The notes beneath the pieces were generated by a model. That model made no database searches. It saw nothing but the letters and a program-made list of their open reading frames with translations, and had not been told where the DNA came from. Source: Parietaria judaica (Eukaryota > Streptophyta > Magnoliopsida > Rosales > Urticaceae). From it: DNA of 64,000 nucleotides. The DNA is taken from NCBI GenBank assembly GCA_954871525.1, contig OX940863.1, positions 37,434,501 through 37,498,500 on the forward strand, written 5' to 3'. Both the position numbers and the translations under genes were made by a program. Of the stretch, positions 1 through 10,990 are shown piece after piece (position 1 is the first letter of the stretch; every line of letters starts with the position of its first letter).

Positions 1-300
1 GCGCCAGCGCTGCTGTCCTACCAGCTGTGACGAGGCGGGGTGGGGTGTGCAAACATAATTATTTTTGCCGAAAGTTTAATTGATATTTTTGCCACAAAAT
101 TTTAATTTTTTAAGGAAATTCGCACCATTTTTTCACGTTTTCCTTCACAAAAACGACATTGGGCAGGAAAATGGGCATGCCGTAGGAATTTCGGAAAATT
201 CTGAAAAACGACAGAGACAACCGCAGGTTTTCGTTTCACATATCCTCGAAAAAAGATTTTCGATGGGCATGCCGATGGATATTCGGGAAATTTAATACCT
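1..300. repeat. Partial copy of a dispersed repeat shared with 7125-7440
   Basis: The G-rich tract near 35-50, the phrase with two 'tttttgccg' words and the later 'tttcgtttcacatatcctcg' all recur in the same order at 7140-7370. The stretch also carries GGGCATGCCG-type palindromes at about 170-180 and 264-275, as seen at 6410-6620 and 8863-9806. The window opens inside this copy, so its left border is unseen. No credible gene is present. Confidence 0.6.
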
Positions 301-710
301 TGGTATACATACACACGGAGCTAGGATTTATACGAGAGAGGGCAAAAATAAGTAAGCCATATATTTTAGAATATGATATGATATTAAAAGTATTTTTTAT
401 AATTAATTTTTATAAATCGATAAAATATTTAGTGATACAATTGTACAAAGACTATTACATAATATATAATAAAATAATCTTTATGTAAAGAGATTAGTTC
501 TAATATAGAGAGATCGTGTGTATACATATATATATATGAACTAAACCTTGGTCTCCTAAAAAGATAGAGTTATAATTGAACTTAGATATCCACTGCACTA
601 GAGTATCAATTTTTTTATATATATAAAATTGTATAATTATTTTTAATAAAAATAACGAGTTTGAATCAAGTGGAGGGCGGTCGCACCCGCTCGGGCCTTC
701 ATAGATCCGC

Positions 711-761
<51 letters not shown>
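300..761. other. AT-rich intergenic stretch with (CT)n(AT)n microsatellite
   Basis: This stretch shows no coding signal. Positions 711-732 are a CT dinucleotide run that passes directly into an AT run ending near 760. Confidence 0.7.
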
Positions 762-763
<2 letters not shown>

Positions 764-809
764 GCTAATAAACCTTGATATATATATATATATCAAGGTT
801 TATTAGCGG
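762..809. repeat. 48-bp perfect palindrome
   Basis: The left arm at 762-780 (beginning CCGCTAATAAACC) is the exact reverse complement of 791-809. The ten bases between are alternating TA, so the whole 48 bp is self-complementary and could extrude as a cruciform. It sits between the AT microsatellite and the MITE at 828-1150. Confidence 0.85.
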
Positions 810-827
810 CAAACGTATTTAGAAATA

Positions 828-1150
828 AATTCACTTTTTTTGGCGGAATGGAAGACCTCATCCACTTTTTTTGTAATATTTCTACTATTTCCATCAGTGA
901 TGACATCAACACAAATTAAACAAATAAACTTAAACGATTAGACCCACGAACATCAAAATAAACATGTATCTACACACAAATATTCTTAGAACATCAATAA
1001 CGCAAATTTTTATATTCCTTCTTATTATCTCTCTCGAATTCTCAGTTTATCTCGCAATTTGAGTTGTTGACGTCATCACGGAGGAAAATAGTGAAAAGCT
1101 AGCAAAAAAATGGATGAGGTTTACCGATTCGCTAAAAAAGGTAAACTTGA
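828..1150. mobile_element. Foldback MITE, ~320 bp
   Basis: The left end, with 'ggcgga' followed by 'cctcatccactttttttg' and 'gtgatgacatcaaca', is matched in inverted orientation by 'ttgacgtcatcac', 'aaaaaaatggatgagg' and 'gctaaaaaagg' at 1064-1150. The arms are about 80 bp and imperfect. There is no coding capacity. A clear target-site duplication was not found, so the superfamily is open. Confidence 0.65.
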
Positions 1151-1212
1151 TGCTTATACCATAATTTTTTAGTTAACTATACATGTTATTTATAAATAAC
1201 TTGAGTACTTTG

Positions 1213-1816
1213 CTGCTAATCAGGGACGGAACTGTGTGCAACTAGGGGTGACAGTTGTCACCCCCACTCCCATGATCCCATCCCAGTATTTAGTGTTAGA
1301 TAAAAATATAGATAGTGGGTTATAATCATTATGAGTGTAACTAATTAGTTGTTCCTAATGAAAACTAAGTTACGTGTAGCACAATAACTATAATAATGCT
1401 TTGGAATGAATATTTAGCACAATCGCTGCATAAATATTTAGCAAAATAACTAATAACTAAATTGTTTTATGAAAATTTTAACTGAATACTGTTAATGCTC
1501 AATACCTGATGAAGATTGTATATAAACAACAAATATTTGGTTAAAAAAATACTGGATTTCTATAATAATATGCTATATAATACCATATACCATGTAATTT
1601 ATTTTTTTTCTAAAACAAGATCAAATTAACATAAGTAAATATCAAGAGAACCTTATAAATAGGTAAAAAAAAAAAACACACAAAAACTGCTATATAATTT
1701 AATTAGACCGTTCATAATCTATTTTTTATTCATTATATAATAAAACTATTAAAATATATATATTTTTTATTTATATACCGCCACCCCGGTCTTAATTTCT
1801 AGTTCCGTCCCTGCTG

Positions 1817-1821
<5 letters not shown>
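1213..1821. mobile_element. hAT-type MITE with 8-bp target duplication
   Basis: The element is 1221-1813. It starts CAGGGACGGAACT and ends in the reverse complement AGTTCCGTCCCTG. The eight bases CTGCTAAT lie immediately before it (1213-1220) and immediately after it (1814-1821). A perfect 8-bp duplication with CAGGG-type ends is the hAT signature. The interior is AT-rich and non-coding, so it is non-autonomous. Confidence 0.88.

Positions 1822-1868
<47 letters not shown>
1819..1868. repeat. (TA)n microsatellite
   Basis: This is an uninterrupted alternating TA run of about 48 bp, abutting the right target duplication of the hAT MITE. Confidence 0.95.
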
Positions 1869-1869
<1 letters not shown>

Positions 1870-3023
1870 TACAAGATAGTAACTTTTGAATATAATATGT
1901 TATAATGAATGGTGGTCATCTCCTTCACGAACAGAAAAAGCTAGTATATATAGGAGAGTATACTGTGTATGTAATGCATATGTATGTTTATATAATATAT
2001 ATGTTAATTAAGGTTTTCACGTTCTCCCACGTGTCATCAATGATGATGTGTATCTGTCTCATTTTAGATTCCTCTATTTCATATTTGCGTTAGGGATCCT
2101 CTTCTATATGCACGCCTGACCCAATTGATACTCGAAAGACATGTACAATAAGAAAACATGTTCTTAAGGCACTACGAAACGATTTAAAAAATATAAATTA
2201 TTATAGTAAGTTTCATTTAATCAACAATATTGATCGTTGGTATAGTACTAAAAAAAATAGATAACACCACAATTTAGACTTAGTATCTGTCGTGTAAAGT
2301 AAGATGATATGCTTTACACGACAAAACAGTTCACGTATCGTAGTATAAAAAGGTTTATAGAAGGGGTAGAAACCATCATCTAGCCAGCCATTAAATTAGG
2401 ATTTATGGACCACGGCGTGGTGCGCACCACCCACGATGGTTACGACGGATCCCAGATTCTCAAATCCCACCAAAAATCGCAAACACGATAAAAAATGAGA
2501 TGAAGAAACACTAATTCACCGAGGTGCTGAATTACCGGTGATTTTATTGAATGAACGAGAAACAATGGCGCGAATCCTTCGAAAACTCGGGCGTCACTCT
2601 ACGTGGAGCTCTCTAGAATTCAACCAAACAAAGAAAAAAGAAAAAAAGAAAAAAATATGTGGGCTAATCATATTCCTATATATGGAGATTAAGAAACCCT
2701 AATCCTTATTTATTATAATTTATTAAAACTATCCTTAATGAAATAAAATACATTTAAATTAAAATATACAATTAAAAACTATAATAAAAATATGTTCCTA
2801 TCACATTACCCTTCATGTTTTGGTACTTACAAATATAAACGCCAATGTAGAAAACATATACCCTGCAACGTCATTTCTGTAAGCCGTGTTTTGATATGTA
2901 TCGGCTGTGTGTTGTGTTTTACGATGGAACGATACCGCCGTATATTTAATGTATTTTTTAATACGCCACGGCAAGATATTATTTGGCTTGGCGTTTTTTT
3001 TATTTATTACAAATTTTCTGTTT

Positions 3024-3066
<43 letters not shown>

Positions 3067-3180
3067 TACAGCTAACAGGACGGTTTGGGACCCGTTGTGT
3101 AAAATACCATTCTTCATATATTTTGGAGAATATTACAAAACTAGAGAGACTTTCTATAAAATATATAGAGCGCATATATG
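1869..3180. other. Intergenic, no gene seen; (TTA)n at 3027-3066
   Basis: The stretch is AT-rich and no open frame in it looks like a protein. A TTA trinucleotide run of about twelve units lies at 3027-3066; the short open frames across it are only its translations. Confidence 0.7.
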
Positions 3181-3382
3181 TATATGGAAAATTCATTAGC
3201 TAGTGATGAAAGTAGGTAAAATTCGAAACTCGGTGATGAATGTCCCAAAATTTGAAAACTAGTGATGTTCACTGTTTCCTTTCCTTTTTGCTGCTGAGAT
3301 TGAGTATATAACGAAAAAACCCTACTTTTGGGACAACACTTTCCATTTCGTTCATTCTTTATTTTCCGATATTCTCTTCAAC

Positions 3383-3397
3383 GGGGGGGGGGGGGGG
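3383..3397 (+). repeat. Poly-G run of 15
   Basis: Fifteen consecutive G residues lie four bases before the ATG at 3401. The length is likely to vary between reads and individuals, and the run could form a G-quadruplex. Confidence 0.9.
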
Positions 3398-3400
3398 ACC

Positions 3401-4127
3401 ATGGAAGTTCTGAGGTGGGCCAGACGGTTGTGTTCCTCAACTCGTCGCCATCGCCGTCGCAAAAAGCCACGAAAATGCCCTTCCTCCGCCACCACTGTAA
3501 GCATCCAAAACCCTAACCTCTTATTTTTTGGTCCATTACATGCTTTTAGGGGATGGAAACCATAGATCTGGGCGTAAAACTACCGCATTATATGGTTTGA
3601 CACAGCGGTTGGCACCATCATAAGCGTAATGCGCAACATCAAACTCGGTGATGCTACTCCCGAAGTCCGGGTTTGTAACCCCGCATGCAGTGACAACCTC
3701 TCCAAAGTCGGTGTTTTATTTGTGGTGCAAAAGTCGGTGTTTCAATATCCGAGGTCGGTGATTTTATACACCGAGTTCGGAGATATTTATCCCCGACGTT
3801 CGGAGATACTTATCCCCCGACGTCGGGGATGATGCTAACCCCAAACTCGGTAATGCTAACCCCAAACTCGGTTAGAGAGCTATCTCCGAATGCGAGTGTA
3901 ACAGCTTCGACATCAGAAATGGTATCCCCAACATCGGAGATAACATCATCGACATCGAAAGTTTTTTAATTCAAAGTTGGAGATCTCTATATCCGAAATC
4001 TTTTTCGTGCAATTTTGTTTGGAACCAACTGCATCTCTTTGCCCGACTAACGTCTTACTGTCTTCTTTTATTCCAGATCTGGCAACGTACTAGGACAGGC
4101 ATCGACATTGTGGGCCAGTGATTTATC
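3401..4127 (+). CDS. Possible short two-exon gene inside the inverted-repeat element
   Basis: An ATG at 3401 opens 32 codons (exon 3401-3496) ending at a good splice donor (ACT|GTAAGC). The encoded peptide is Arg/Lys-rich and begins MEVLRWARRLCSS. A TATA-like 'tgagtatataac' lies about 100 bp upstream. A strong acceptor at 4076 (TTTTATTCCAG) would continue in frame for about a dozen codons to a stop. The product would be only ~44 aa and I recognise no family. It may be the first exon and leader of a gene captured by the element. Confidence 0.25.
3640..3965. repeat. Array of degenerate CCGANNTCGG palindromes (left)
   Basis: Short words such as CCGACGTCGG, 'ccgaggtcggtga', 'ccgagttcggagatat' and 'ccccaaactcgg' recur every 15-40 bp. 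The core is a 10-bp palindrome (CCGA-NN-TCGG) with spacers resembling 'gtgatttatacacc' and 'agatatttatcc'. Related arrays lie at 4580-4980, 6230-6400 and 7440-7600 in the same element, so these look like subterminal repeats. Confidence 0.65.
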
Positions 4128-4579
4128 CTCTATGTCGTTATTAGGCAGCGCACATGGGCAAAAAAGCAATACGGAACGTGTCTGATAATCGTATTTCAAT
4201 TTTCAACGAAATTGATAATCTCACACGGAAGTATTACTTCAGGCAACGCACACGGAAGCACTACTGGAAGCTGGGATGTCGCATTTCCTGAGATTGAGAT
4301 CTTTAGAGTCTCCTCTTCCAGACAAGACGTGCCAAATATCGCCTCTCAGTCTTGATTGAAATTAATGAGCGATGTATGCAAATGTATATCTGTGTTGTAA
4401 CGTTTTCCGAAGTTATGAAATGTATATCCGTGTTGTAACGTTATCCGATGTATGAAATGAAAAAATTTATTTCCAAAGTTATCCTATATGTATTTTCATT
4501 GATTAATATTGAAAAAATGTATGTTTTATTTATTTTCGCTGTTTAAATAAAATCTCCATTAATCGGAAATAGGCATATT

Positions 4580-4985
4580 TACGAGTGGGAAAATATCACC
4601 GACCTCGAAAGTATCACCCACCGACTTCGGGAGTATCAATCACCGACTTCGGTGGTATCACCCACCGAAGTCGGAGAAATGATGACGGTTATAAATGCAT
4701 GTATTTTCATGCACAATTATAATAGGCTTATTGATCATATATTTGAATATCCGAATTCATACATTTATTATCTCCAAATTCGAATATCTGCATAACCGAT
4801 TACAAGATCGAAATGAACGAAGTCGGAGATTTATTATCTCTGAAGAAATTATAGCCGACTTCAGTGGTTAATATTATCAACCTCGAGAATATAATAAACT
4901 GACTTCGAGGTTATAAATGCAGCCCTCGGAAATTAAAACCCATTATTTCAAAACCAGTCATTCATATCTCTGACTTCGTTCTTTT
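4580..4985. repeat. Array of degenerate CCGANNTCGG palindromes (middle)
   Basis: This stretch continues the same word family: 'ccgacctcgaaagtatcacc', 'ccgacttcggtggtatcacc', 'ccgaagtcggagaaatgatg' and others. It ends just before the F-box pseudogene. Both orientations of the word are present, as expected for a palindromic protein-binding site. Confidence 0.65.
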
Positions 4986-5007
4986 CGTGCATGATTATTG
5001 GTAATGC

Positions 5008-6052
5008 ATGGAATATCTCAAGCGTCGCCTAGTTAGAGTAGCCGTTAAAAACTCAAATGATGGAGGGGCTATTGAATGGACATATCCGAGTGTTTATCTA
5101 AAGAGGGCAGTTGATGATGCTGCATTTCATCATCATCTCTATCCCTCTCCAATCATCCTCTCAATATTCAGCCTCTCTTTCTTTTCAAAACTTAGAATGG
5201 AGAACACTTTGGAGCACATTCCCAGGGACCTCTTCATCTTTGAAATCCTAGCGGAACTGCCGACAAAATCCTTGATGAGGTTGAAGAGCATGTCGAAAGA
5301 AGAGATGCCATATCCGGCGACGCGTCGTTCATTGATGCTCACAGAATCTTTCGGCATGCGAAAAAGGCCCAATCCTGATTGTTGTAGGAGAACGGGGGCA
5401 AGTATCATGGGTACTGATGCTGATCAACGGCGAAAGGGTGCGGAGTATCAACGTGGCACATCTCAACCCCAAAAACCGCCCCCTCAACATCGTGGCCTCC
5501 TCCAACGGCTTGGTCCGTCTTTCGACCGGGAGGACGCTCGTGACGCGAGTCGTGATTTTGAATTTGGCGACTCGGCCGGTGAGACATCTTTCCATTCCAC
5601 CAGCCTACTTACCTGACTTTCATGACCACCACGCGGTGTTAGGTTTCCGACTCACCGTCACGAGCAACGACTACAAGGTCGTCCGGTTGTGCTTCGGCAA
5701 GTGGGATCATCCGTTCGTATACGTGCAAGTATTCGGCAAAAGCAAAACTGCCTGGAGGAATGTAGGGCATTTGAGACTACCAAGGATAGACAAATGGAGA
5801 TGGAGCAGAGGCATGGTAGACGGAGTTCTTCATTGCGCCTTTAGAATCCCTAACGAGCCGAAGAAACGTAAATTTTTTTCCTTCGACTTGCAGGACGAGG
5901 TGTTTTGCATCGACGAAAATCGGACGGAGTTTCCGAGGGTAGTAAGATAACCGGTGATTTACCACTGCTGGAAACACGAATGGTGGGGGCGATACGAGAT
6001 TACGGTAAACCCTACCCGTGATTACGTCGAGAGCATCGTCTCTGTGTTTTTA
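5008..6052 (+). pseudogene. F-box protein pseudogene (F-box plus FBA-like domain)
   Basis: F-box proteins are substrate receptors of SCF ubiquitin ligases. Translation from ATG 5197 gives an F-box start (MENTLEHIPRDLF, then FEILAELPTKSLMRLKS) in frame 1; an in-frame ATG at 5008 would add 63 poorly conserved residues. The next part (AISGDASFIDAH, from 5307) is in frame 3. The F-box-associated region (VRSINVAHLN ... SNGLVRLSTG ... GKSKTAWRNVG) is in frame 2 from about 5380 to 5950. A TAA at 5948 interrupts it. A C-terminal family hallmark, YVESIVS, is still readable in frame 2 near 6025. At least two frameshifts and one stop make it a pseudogene. It lies inside the inverted-repeat element, with its palindrome arrays on both sides, suggesting capture. 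Confidence 0.8.
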
Positions 6053-6229
6053 AGTTTTTCCATGCATTATTATTATAGTTACGTAACAATGTTTTTGCAC
6101 GTTTCATGCATATTTCTTCCAATGTTTATACTTTAAATATAATTGCTATGTAATTGCACCATCTATGTCGGTGGTTTTGAATGAACATGACTTTATTTTT
6201 TTCGGTAACGAATATATTCGAAGTAGGAC

Positions 6230-6400
6230 ATATAGTTTACCCAGAATTCAGATGAACATTAATCTAAGGTCGGAAATTTTGGGATGTTTAGATCCTTTAA
6301 TTCGGGGATATAAATATCCCCGAATTCGGACATAACGTATACAGAGTGTGGGATATCACCGACTTCGGCTATAATCATCAAGGTCGGACATAGATATTGT
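6230..6400. repeat. Array of CCGANNTCGG-like words downstream of the F-box remnant
   Basis: The words 'aaggtcgga', 'ttcggggatataaatatccc' and 'caccgacttcggc' continue the array type seen on the other side of the F-box remnant. The sequence is degenerate. Confidence 0.5.
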
Positions 6401-6409
6401 GTCAAAGGT

Positions 6410-6620
6410 TTAAAATGTCATTTGCCGATGTTGTTTTGCATTTTTCATTTTACGGATATATCATTTGTCGATGGGTATGCCGATGGGCAAATCGTAAAAA
6501 AAGGGCATGCCGCATGCCGAATATACTGCACTTTTTTCATGGGCATACCGCATGCTGATGGGGTTTTCGACGGATATTCTGGAAAAAAAATATTTGAGTA
6601 TTTAAGCAAGATATTTATAT
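6410..6620. repeat. GGCATGCC-palindrome repeat copy
   Basis: This stretch aligns word by word with 8887-9060: 'ttgccgat', 'gttttgca', 'cgatgggtatgccgatgggc', 'aaatc.aaaaaaaggg', 'catgccgcatgccga' and 'ttcatgggcataccg'. The palindromic core GGCATGCC and near variants occur about five times. It appears to be nested in or shared with the F-box-carrying element. Confidence 0.65.
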
Positions 6621-6689
6621 AGGTTCAAAACTACATATTTAATAAATACAAGACATAATTGTATACAATAAAACACATTGTAAAATAAA

Positions 6690-6975
6690 TATGTAGGTGA
6701 AATGTATAATATTAAGTCACTTTATTAGTTGAAGTGTATAATATTAAGTCAAATTATTAGGTGAAGTGAATATGTATGTTAAATGTGTAATATTAAGTGA
6801 ATATGCATGTTAAATGTGTATAGTATTAAGTGAATATGTATATTAAGTGTATATGTATGTTAGGTGAAGTGAATATGTATGTTAAGTGTATAATATTAGT
6901 GGAAGACTTGAAGTGTATAATACTAAGTCAAATTATTAGGTGAAGTTAATATGTATGTTAAGTGTGATATTAATT
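6690..6975. repeat. Degenerate AT-rich tandem repeat
   Basis: Words such as 'gtgtataatattaagtgaa', 'tatgtatgttaagtgta' and 'caaattattaggtgaagt' recur many times at 20-60 bp intervals. Nothing coding is present. Confidence 0.7.
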
Positions 6976-7439
6976 GAATACCAAAGAGTCCCACATTGCT
7001 AGATTACAAGAGTTTGGAATGGTTTATATAAACCATAGAATAGGGATAACGGCTTGGGCCCTTTGGGTCATAGGATTTTGTAGATGGGAGATGACTCACA
7101 CAAATGCACCACCACGCGCTCGCCGCTGTCCGGACGGACGTGGCGAGGTGGGGTGGGGTGGGGTGCAAACATATTAATTTTTGCCGAAATTTTAATTGGT
7201 ATTTTTGCCGAAATCCACTAAAAATATGATTTTAAGCAAAATTTCAACTATTTTTCGCAATTTTTACTCACCAAAATGAAATTCAAAATTCCAACCACTT
7301 GCCCCATGGAATTTCGTGAAATTTGATACAAATACAACGAAACGATGGGGTTTTCGTTTCGCATATCCTCGAAAAACTAAAATCGGTCAAAATTTCCATG
7401 CAAAATCGCGACATTTTACGCCTTGATTGGGTCGATGAT

Positions 7440-7600
7440 TACGCTGGAAGTCGGTGAAAATCGCAGAGTCGTCCCCTAGTTCGGACATTTAACAATCGCA
7501 AATGTCGTCCCCTAGGTCGGACATATACACCGAATTCGGGTATATATCAGTATCACCGACCTCAGAGATAATACCAGACCTCGGTAGGTTGGCCGAGGTT
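7440..7600. repeat. Right subterminal CCGANNTCGG array
   Basis: The words 'aagtcggtgaaaatcgcaga', 'cccctaggtcggacatataca', 'ccgaattcgggtatatatc' and 'caccgacctcagagataa' form the last array before the right inverted terminus of the 3181-7744 element. Confidence 0.55.
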
Positions 7601-7744
7601 GGAGAACGAGAGATATAAAAGTTGTCTCAGGGACAAAAAGGGAAGAAAACAGTAAACATCATTAGTTTTCGAATTTTGAAACATTCATCACCAAATTTCG
7701 AATAAAAGTTCTTTTCATCACTAGATAATTAATTTTCCATATAT

Positions 7745-8862
7745 ATTGATCTTTTATTCAAAATGCGTAATTTCGTCATGTACTTTTCTCAATAAGAAAA
7801 TGCCGCGACATTATTTTCCTACCTATATTATATAATAAAATTCACACGTTTTCTTCAGAATAGTAATAGATATGTATAAATTAATGCATGCAGATTATTA
7901 TTATCTATATAATTGCATTGCATGCATGGATTGGATGGAATGCTTGCACATGGAAGCGCTAGGTGTTTAAATTGAATAAATAAAAGTCCGATGTTCCACT
8001 AATGGCACAATGATTTAGTGAGAGATTTTTTATTCTTTTTTCTGGTTTGGGAAGTTGGGATTTGACTTGACTGGATCGGCCATGGAACGTTGCTTGGAAA
8101 TTGAATATTGATTATTATTTATTATTGTTTACTATGTAAAAAAGGAAGAAGAAATGAAATGAAGAAAAGACATATTGATATGATGAAAAAGCAAAAGGAA
8201 ATAATGTTTATCTCAATGTTTGGTCCGAGACCGCGCGCATAATACGCTGTGTCTGTCAGCTGCCCCACTTTCAATTTATTTCTTATCACATTTTCCCTTA
8301 ATTTTATTTTCAATGCGCGTAATAATGTTTTAGATCAATTTCAATCTTATATATTAGTTTTTTTTAACAAAAAAAACAAAGTCAATGTTGATTTAATACT
8401 ATTTTACGGTACAAAAATCTCGATCTCGCGTCGTACATATATATATTCTTCGACGTGCGTATAAATGTATGATTTAATAATATGATTGGAAACTTTTATA
8501 TATGTTCTTCTTAAGCGGTAGTTGTAGTATGGAACAAGGATTCTAAACCATGAGGGGTTTAATTTATTTATTTTTCACTAGATTACATAATAAATACAAA
8601 GTTATAATAGAAAAATATGAGGGTGGTTTCAAGTTTTCAATAGTTTAGGCTTTGGGGCGATTGAGTTTTGATATTAGGGGCAGTGGCAAAAACAAGAATT
8701 GAACTCAAGGGAGGGTAGATTTAAATTTTTGCCAAAAAATTACATTAAGAGTGATTATATTTAAATTTTTGTGAAAATTTGGGGTGGCTAAACTAAAATT
8801 TTATGTGAATTTACACTAATAAAAATGAAAATGGGGTAAAATAGTACACACACAAAAATAAA
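7745..8862. other. Intergenic, AT-rich, no gene recognised
   Basis: No protein-like frame is seen. Around 8690-8850 the sequence has the look of a worn hAT-type or foldback element, but the partner end could not be placed. Confidence 0.55.
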
Positions 8863-9806
8863 GGGGTGGTTCAAACAAAGGTGTGTTAAATGCCGATTGC
8901 CGATACTGTTTTGCAATCTCTATTTTAAGGCATTCCCCATACCGACGGGTATGCCGAAGGGCAAATCCGAAAAAAAGGACATGCAACATGCCAAAATTAC
9001 CGCATAAATTTCATGGGCTTACCGTATGCCGATTGGAATATCGAGGGAAATTTTAAAAAATAATACAAAAATTCTATTATTAACATATTATTACTATTAA
9101 AATTAATTATACAATTTTTAATAGAAAATTAAGTAACTATACTATTATATTAATAGCTTCAAAAGTATATATATAAATTTAAAATAGTATAGTCACAATA
9201 TTATAAAAACATAAAATTATAAGACCTAATTTCATAAAAATATAGAGCAATAGTATTTAATTTCATAAAAGTTATCTTAATTAATACTCTAATTTATGTT
9301 TGAAGGCCCAAAAAAGCCTATAAAAAAAACAAATTCGTCAACATAAAACCGTAATACCCCACCTTATTTAAATAACATTTTCTAGAAATTATAGCCACTC
9401 ATCTCTCTCTTCCTCTCTATGCACCTCTCTCTCTTTCTTCCGTCTCTTCCCTCTCTCTTCATCTCTCTCTCTGTTTCTCTCCCTCTCTCTACACCCCTCT
9501 CTCTCACCGCCAGAAAATTTGGTCATGACCAACTGCCGAGAGTAGAAGGCGGAAAGCTCGAAGAATAAATGAATCTAGGGTTTTGAGAGAAAATGCCAAA
9601 TATGCTGGTTCTCGCACACTTTTTCATCGTTTTTGTGAGCAAACGACAACCGACGTAGGATGTGGAATCCGAACGACAATCTTCGGCAAACTAGAACACG
9701 ACGTCGGTCGGCATGGGGTGTCGTTCCGCAGTTTGTCGGCAAACGGCAAGCCGACGGCATGCCGATCGGTTTTCCCGACCTTTAAAACCATGGTTCAAAC
9801 CACCCC
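8863..9806. mobile_element. ~940-bp element with GGGGTGGTT ends and GGCATGCC palindromes
   Basis: The left end GGGGTGGTTCAAAC (8863) is matched in inverted orientation by GTTCAAACCACCCC ending at 9806, and the match extends weakly inward. Copies of the GGCATGCC/GCCGATGGG words lie at 8887-9060 and again at 9690-9775 near the right end. A 110-bp pyrimidine tract (9399-9510) resembles a plant 5' leader, followed by no convincing ORF. No clear target duplication was found, so the class is uncertain. Confidence 0.5.
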
Positions 9807-10149
9807 ACTACTAAATTTAGGAGGGGGGATTTATTTGAATAAGTTTTCAAAAATTAGGGTCGTATTACTGTATTTAAAAAAAGGGTAAATGAGCTAAATG
9901 CCCATCTGTGACTCAAGGTTTCGAAAAAATGCCCTTTTCTATTTATGGTAATTTAAACAACCCATTAATTAAAATATGGACCAATATACCCTTCTAATTA
10001 ATTAATTAAAATTTAGCATTTAAATTATGTATAAAATTAATTAATAACTCGAATTAATTAATAAAATCAAAATATTTTTTTTCCTTAAATGTAGCTAAAT
10101 AGAATAATTGATTAATCTTAATCATTCCTTAATTATTTTCTAATAAACC

Positions 10150-10375
10150 AATATCAAACTGTAAATTATGTATAATTTCAGCCTAATTTACGAAAGTATA
10201 AGAAATTAAACTGTAAACATATTTAAGAAAGTATAAGAAAGCTGCAGTTATAAAACTGTAAATATATTTACGGAAGTATAAGAAAGCTGCAGTTTAATCG
10301 ATATTAAACTGTAAACATATTTACGAAAATATAAGAAAGTTGCAGTTATAAAACTGTAAATATATGAACAACTTT
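10150..10375. repeat. Tandem repeat, ~55 bp unit
   Basis: The unit, roughly 'aaactgtaaayatatttacgraagtataagaaagctgcag', is repeated about four times with small changes. The words 'gtaaayata' and 'gaaagctgcag' mark each unit. Confidence 0.75.
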
Positions 10376-10574
10376 GAATTTTTTTAAAAATATTACGAAA
10401 AATGTAAATATATTTATGAAATATTTACGAATCCTGTATATATATAAACCGATTGCAATCCGTAAATTAAATTACCAAAAAATCTGTAAATGTAATTACG
10501 AATATTGTAGACCCGACAATGTAATTCCATTTACGTATTCAACACGTAACACAAACGAAATTCAAAATTCTTAA

Positions 10575-10990
10575 CACTAAACCTGCCGACGGGCGTCCAT
10601 CGCTACTGCCCATCATTCCCGGACGCAGATCATAACCTAAGCGACGCGTGTAGCACAACAACCGCCATCTATGTCAGATCTCCAAGGAACGCAGCCGGAC
10701 CCACCATGAGCTCGCGGGCCTTTCCGTGCGAGATCCCTGGCGAAGAAGACCATTCGATGTCGCGAGACTCAAACCACCCCAGATCGGCAACCAAAGCATT
10801 GCCACTCGGAACCATTGGCGTCGCCGGCCCCCCTCGTGCCGCATCGCACGCCCCGCAGCCGCTCACCTCCTCGCCATCGCGAATCACGCCTCCCGCACAA
10901 GCAGAAGCTCCCCGTCGAAGTGGTTTTAGGCGAATAAGCTATTGTGTGAACGAACTCTTGCAATCGAGGAGAGAGAACTGAGAAGGAAGA
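10575..10990. other. GC-rich passenger island, possibly a captured gene fragment
   Basis: This island stands out against very AT-rich surroundings. Several overlapping frames are open on both strands (for example 10706-10981 plus and 10669-10887 minus), but none has a domain I recognise. High GC and CpG content inflate open frames, so I do not call a gene. It could be the first exon of a captured host gene. Confidence 0.4.

Larger units (their letters stand above)
3181..7744. mobile_element. ~4.6 kb element with inverted ends, carrying an F-box pseudogene
   Basis: The left end at about 3183-3310 and the right end at about 7610-7742 are inverted copies of each other. Left reads 'tatggaaaattcattag', then 'ctagtgatgaaa', 'ggtgatgaatgt' and 'actgtttcctttcc'. 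Right, reverse-complemented, reads 'tatggaaaattaattat', 'ctagtgatgaaaa', 'ggtgatgaatgt' and 'actgttttcttccc'. The arms are about 120-130 bp at roughly 80% identity. Flanks are AT-rich and only an imperfect 10-bp duplication is visible. No transposase was recognised. Long inverted ends plus a captured gene fragment suggest a non-autonomous Mutator-like (Pack-type) element; this is inference. Confidence 0.7.

Noticed and set aside
2792..3203. Open frames with poly-Leu or poly-Tyr
   Set aside because: They are produced by translating the TTA microsatellite; no protein character exists outside it.
10669..10981. Candidate gene in the GC-rich island
   Set aside because: Overlapping open frames on both strands are expected from CpG-rich DNA; no domain, start context or splice signal singles one out.
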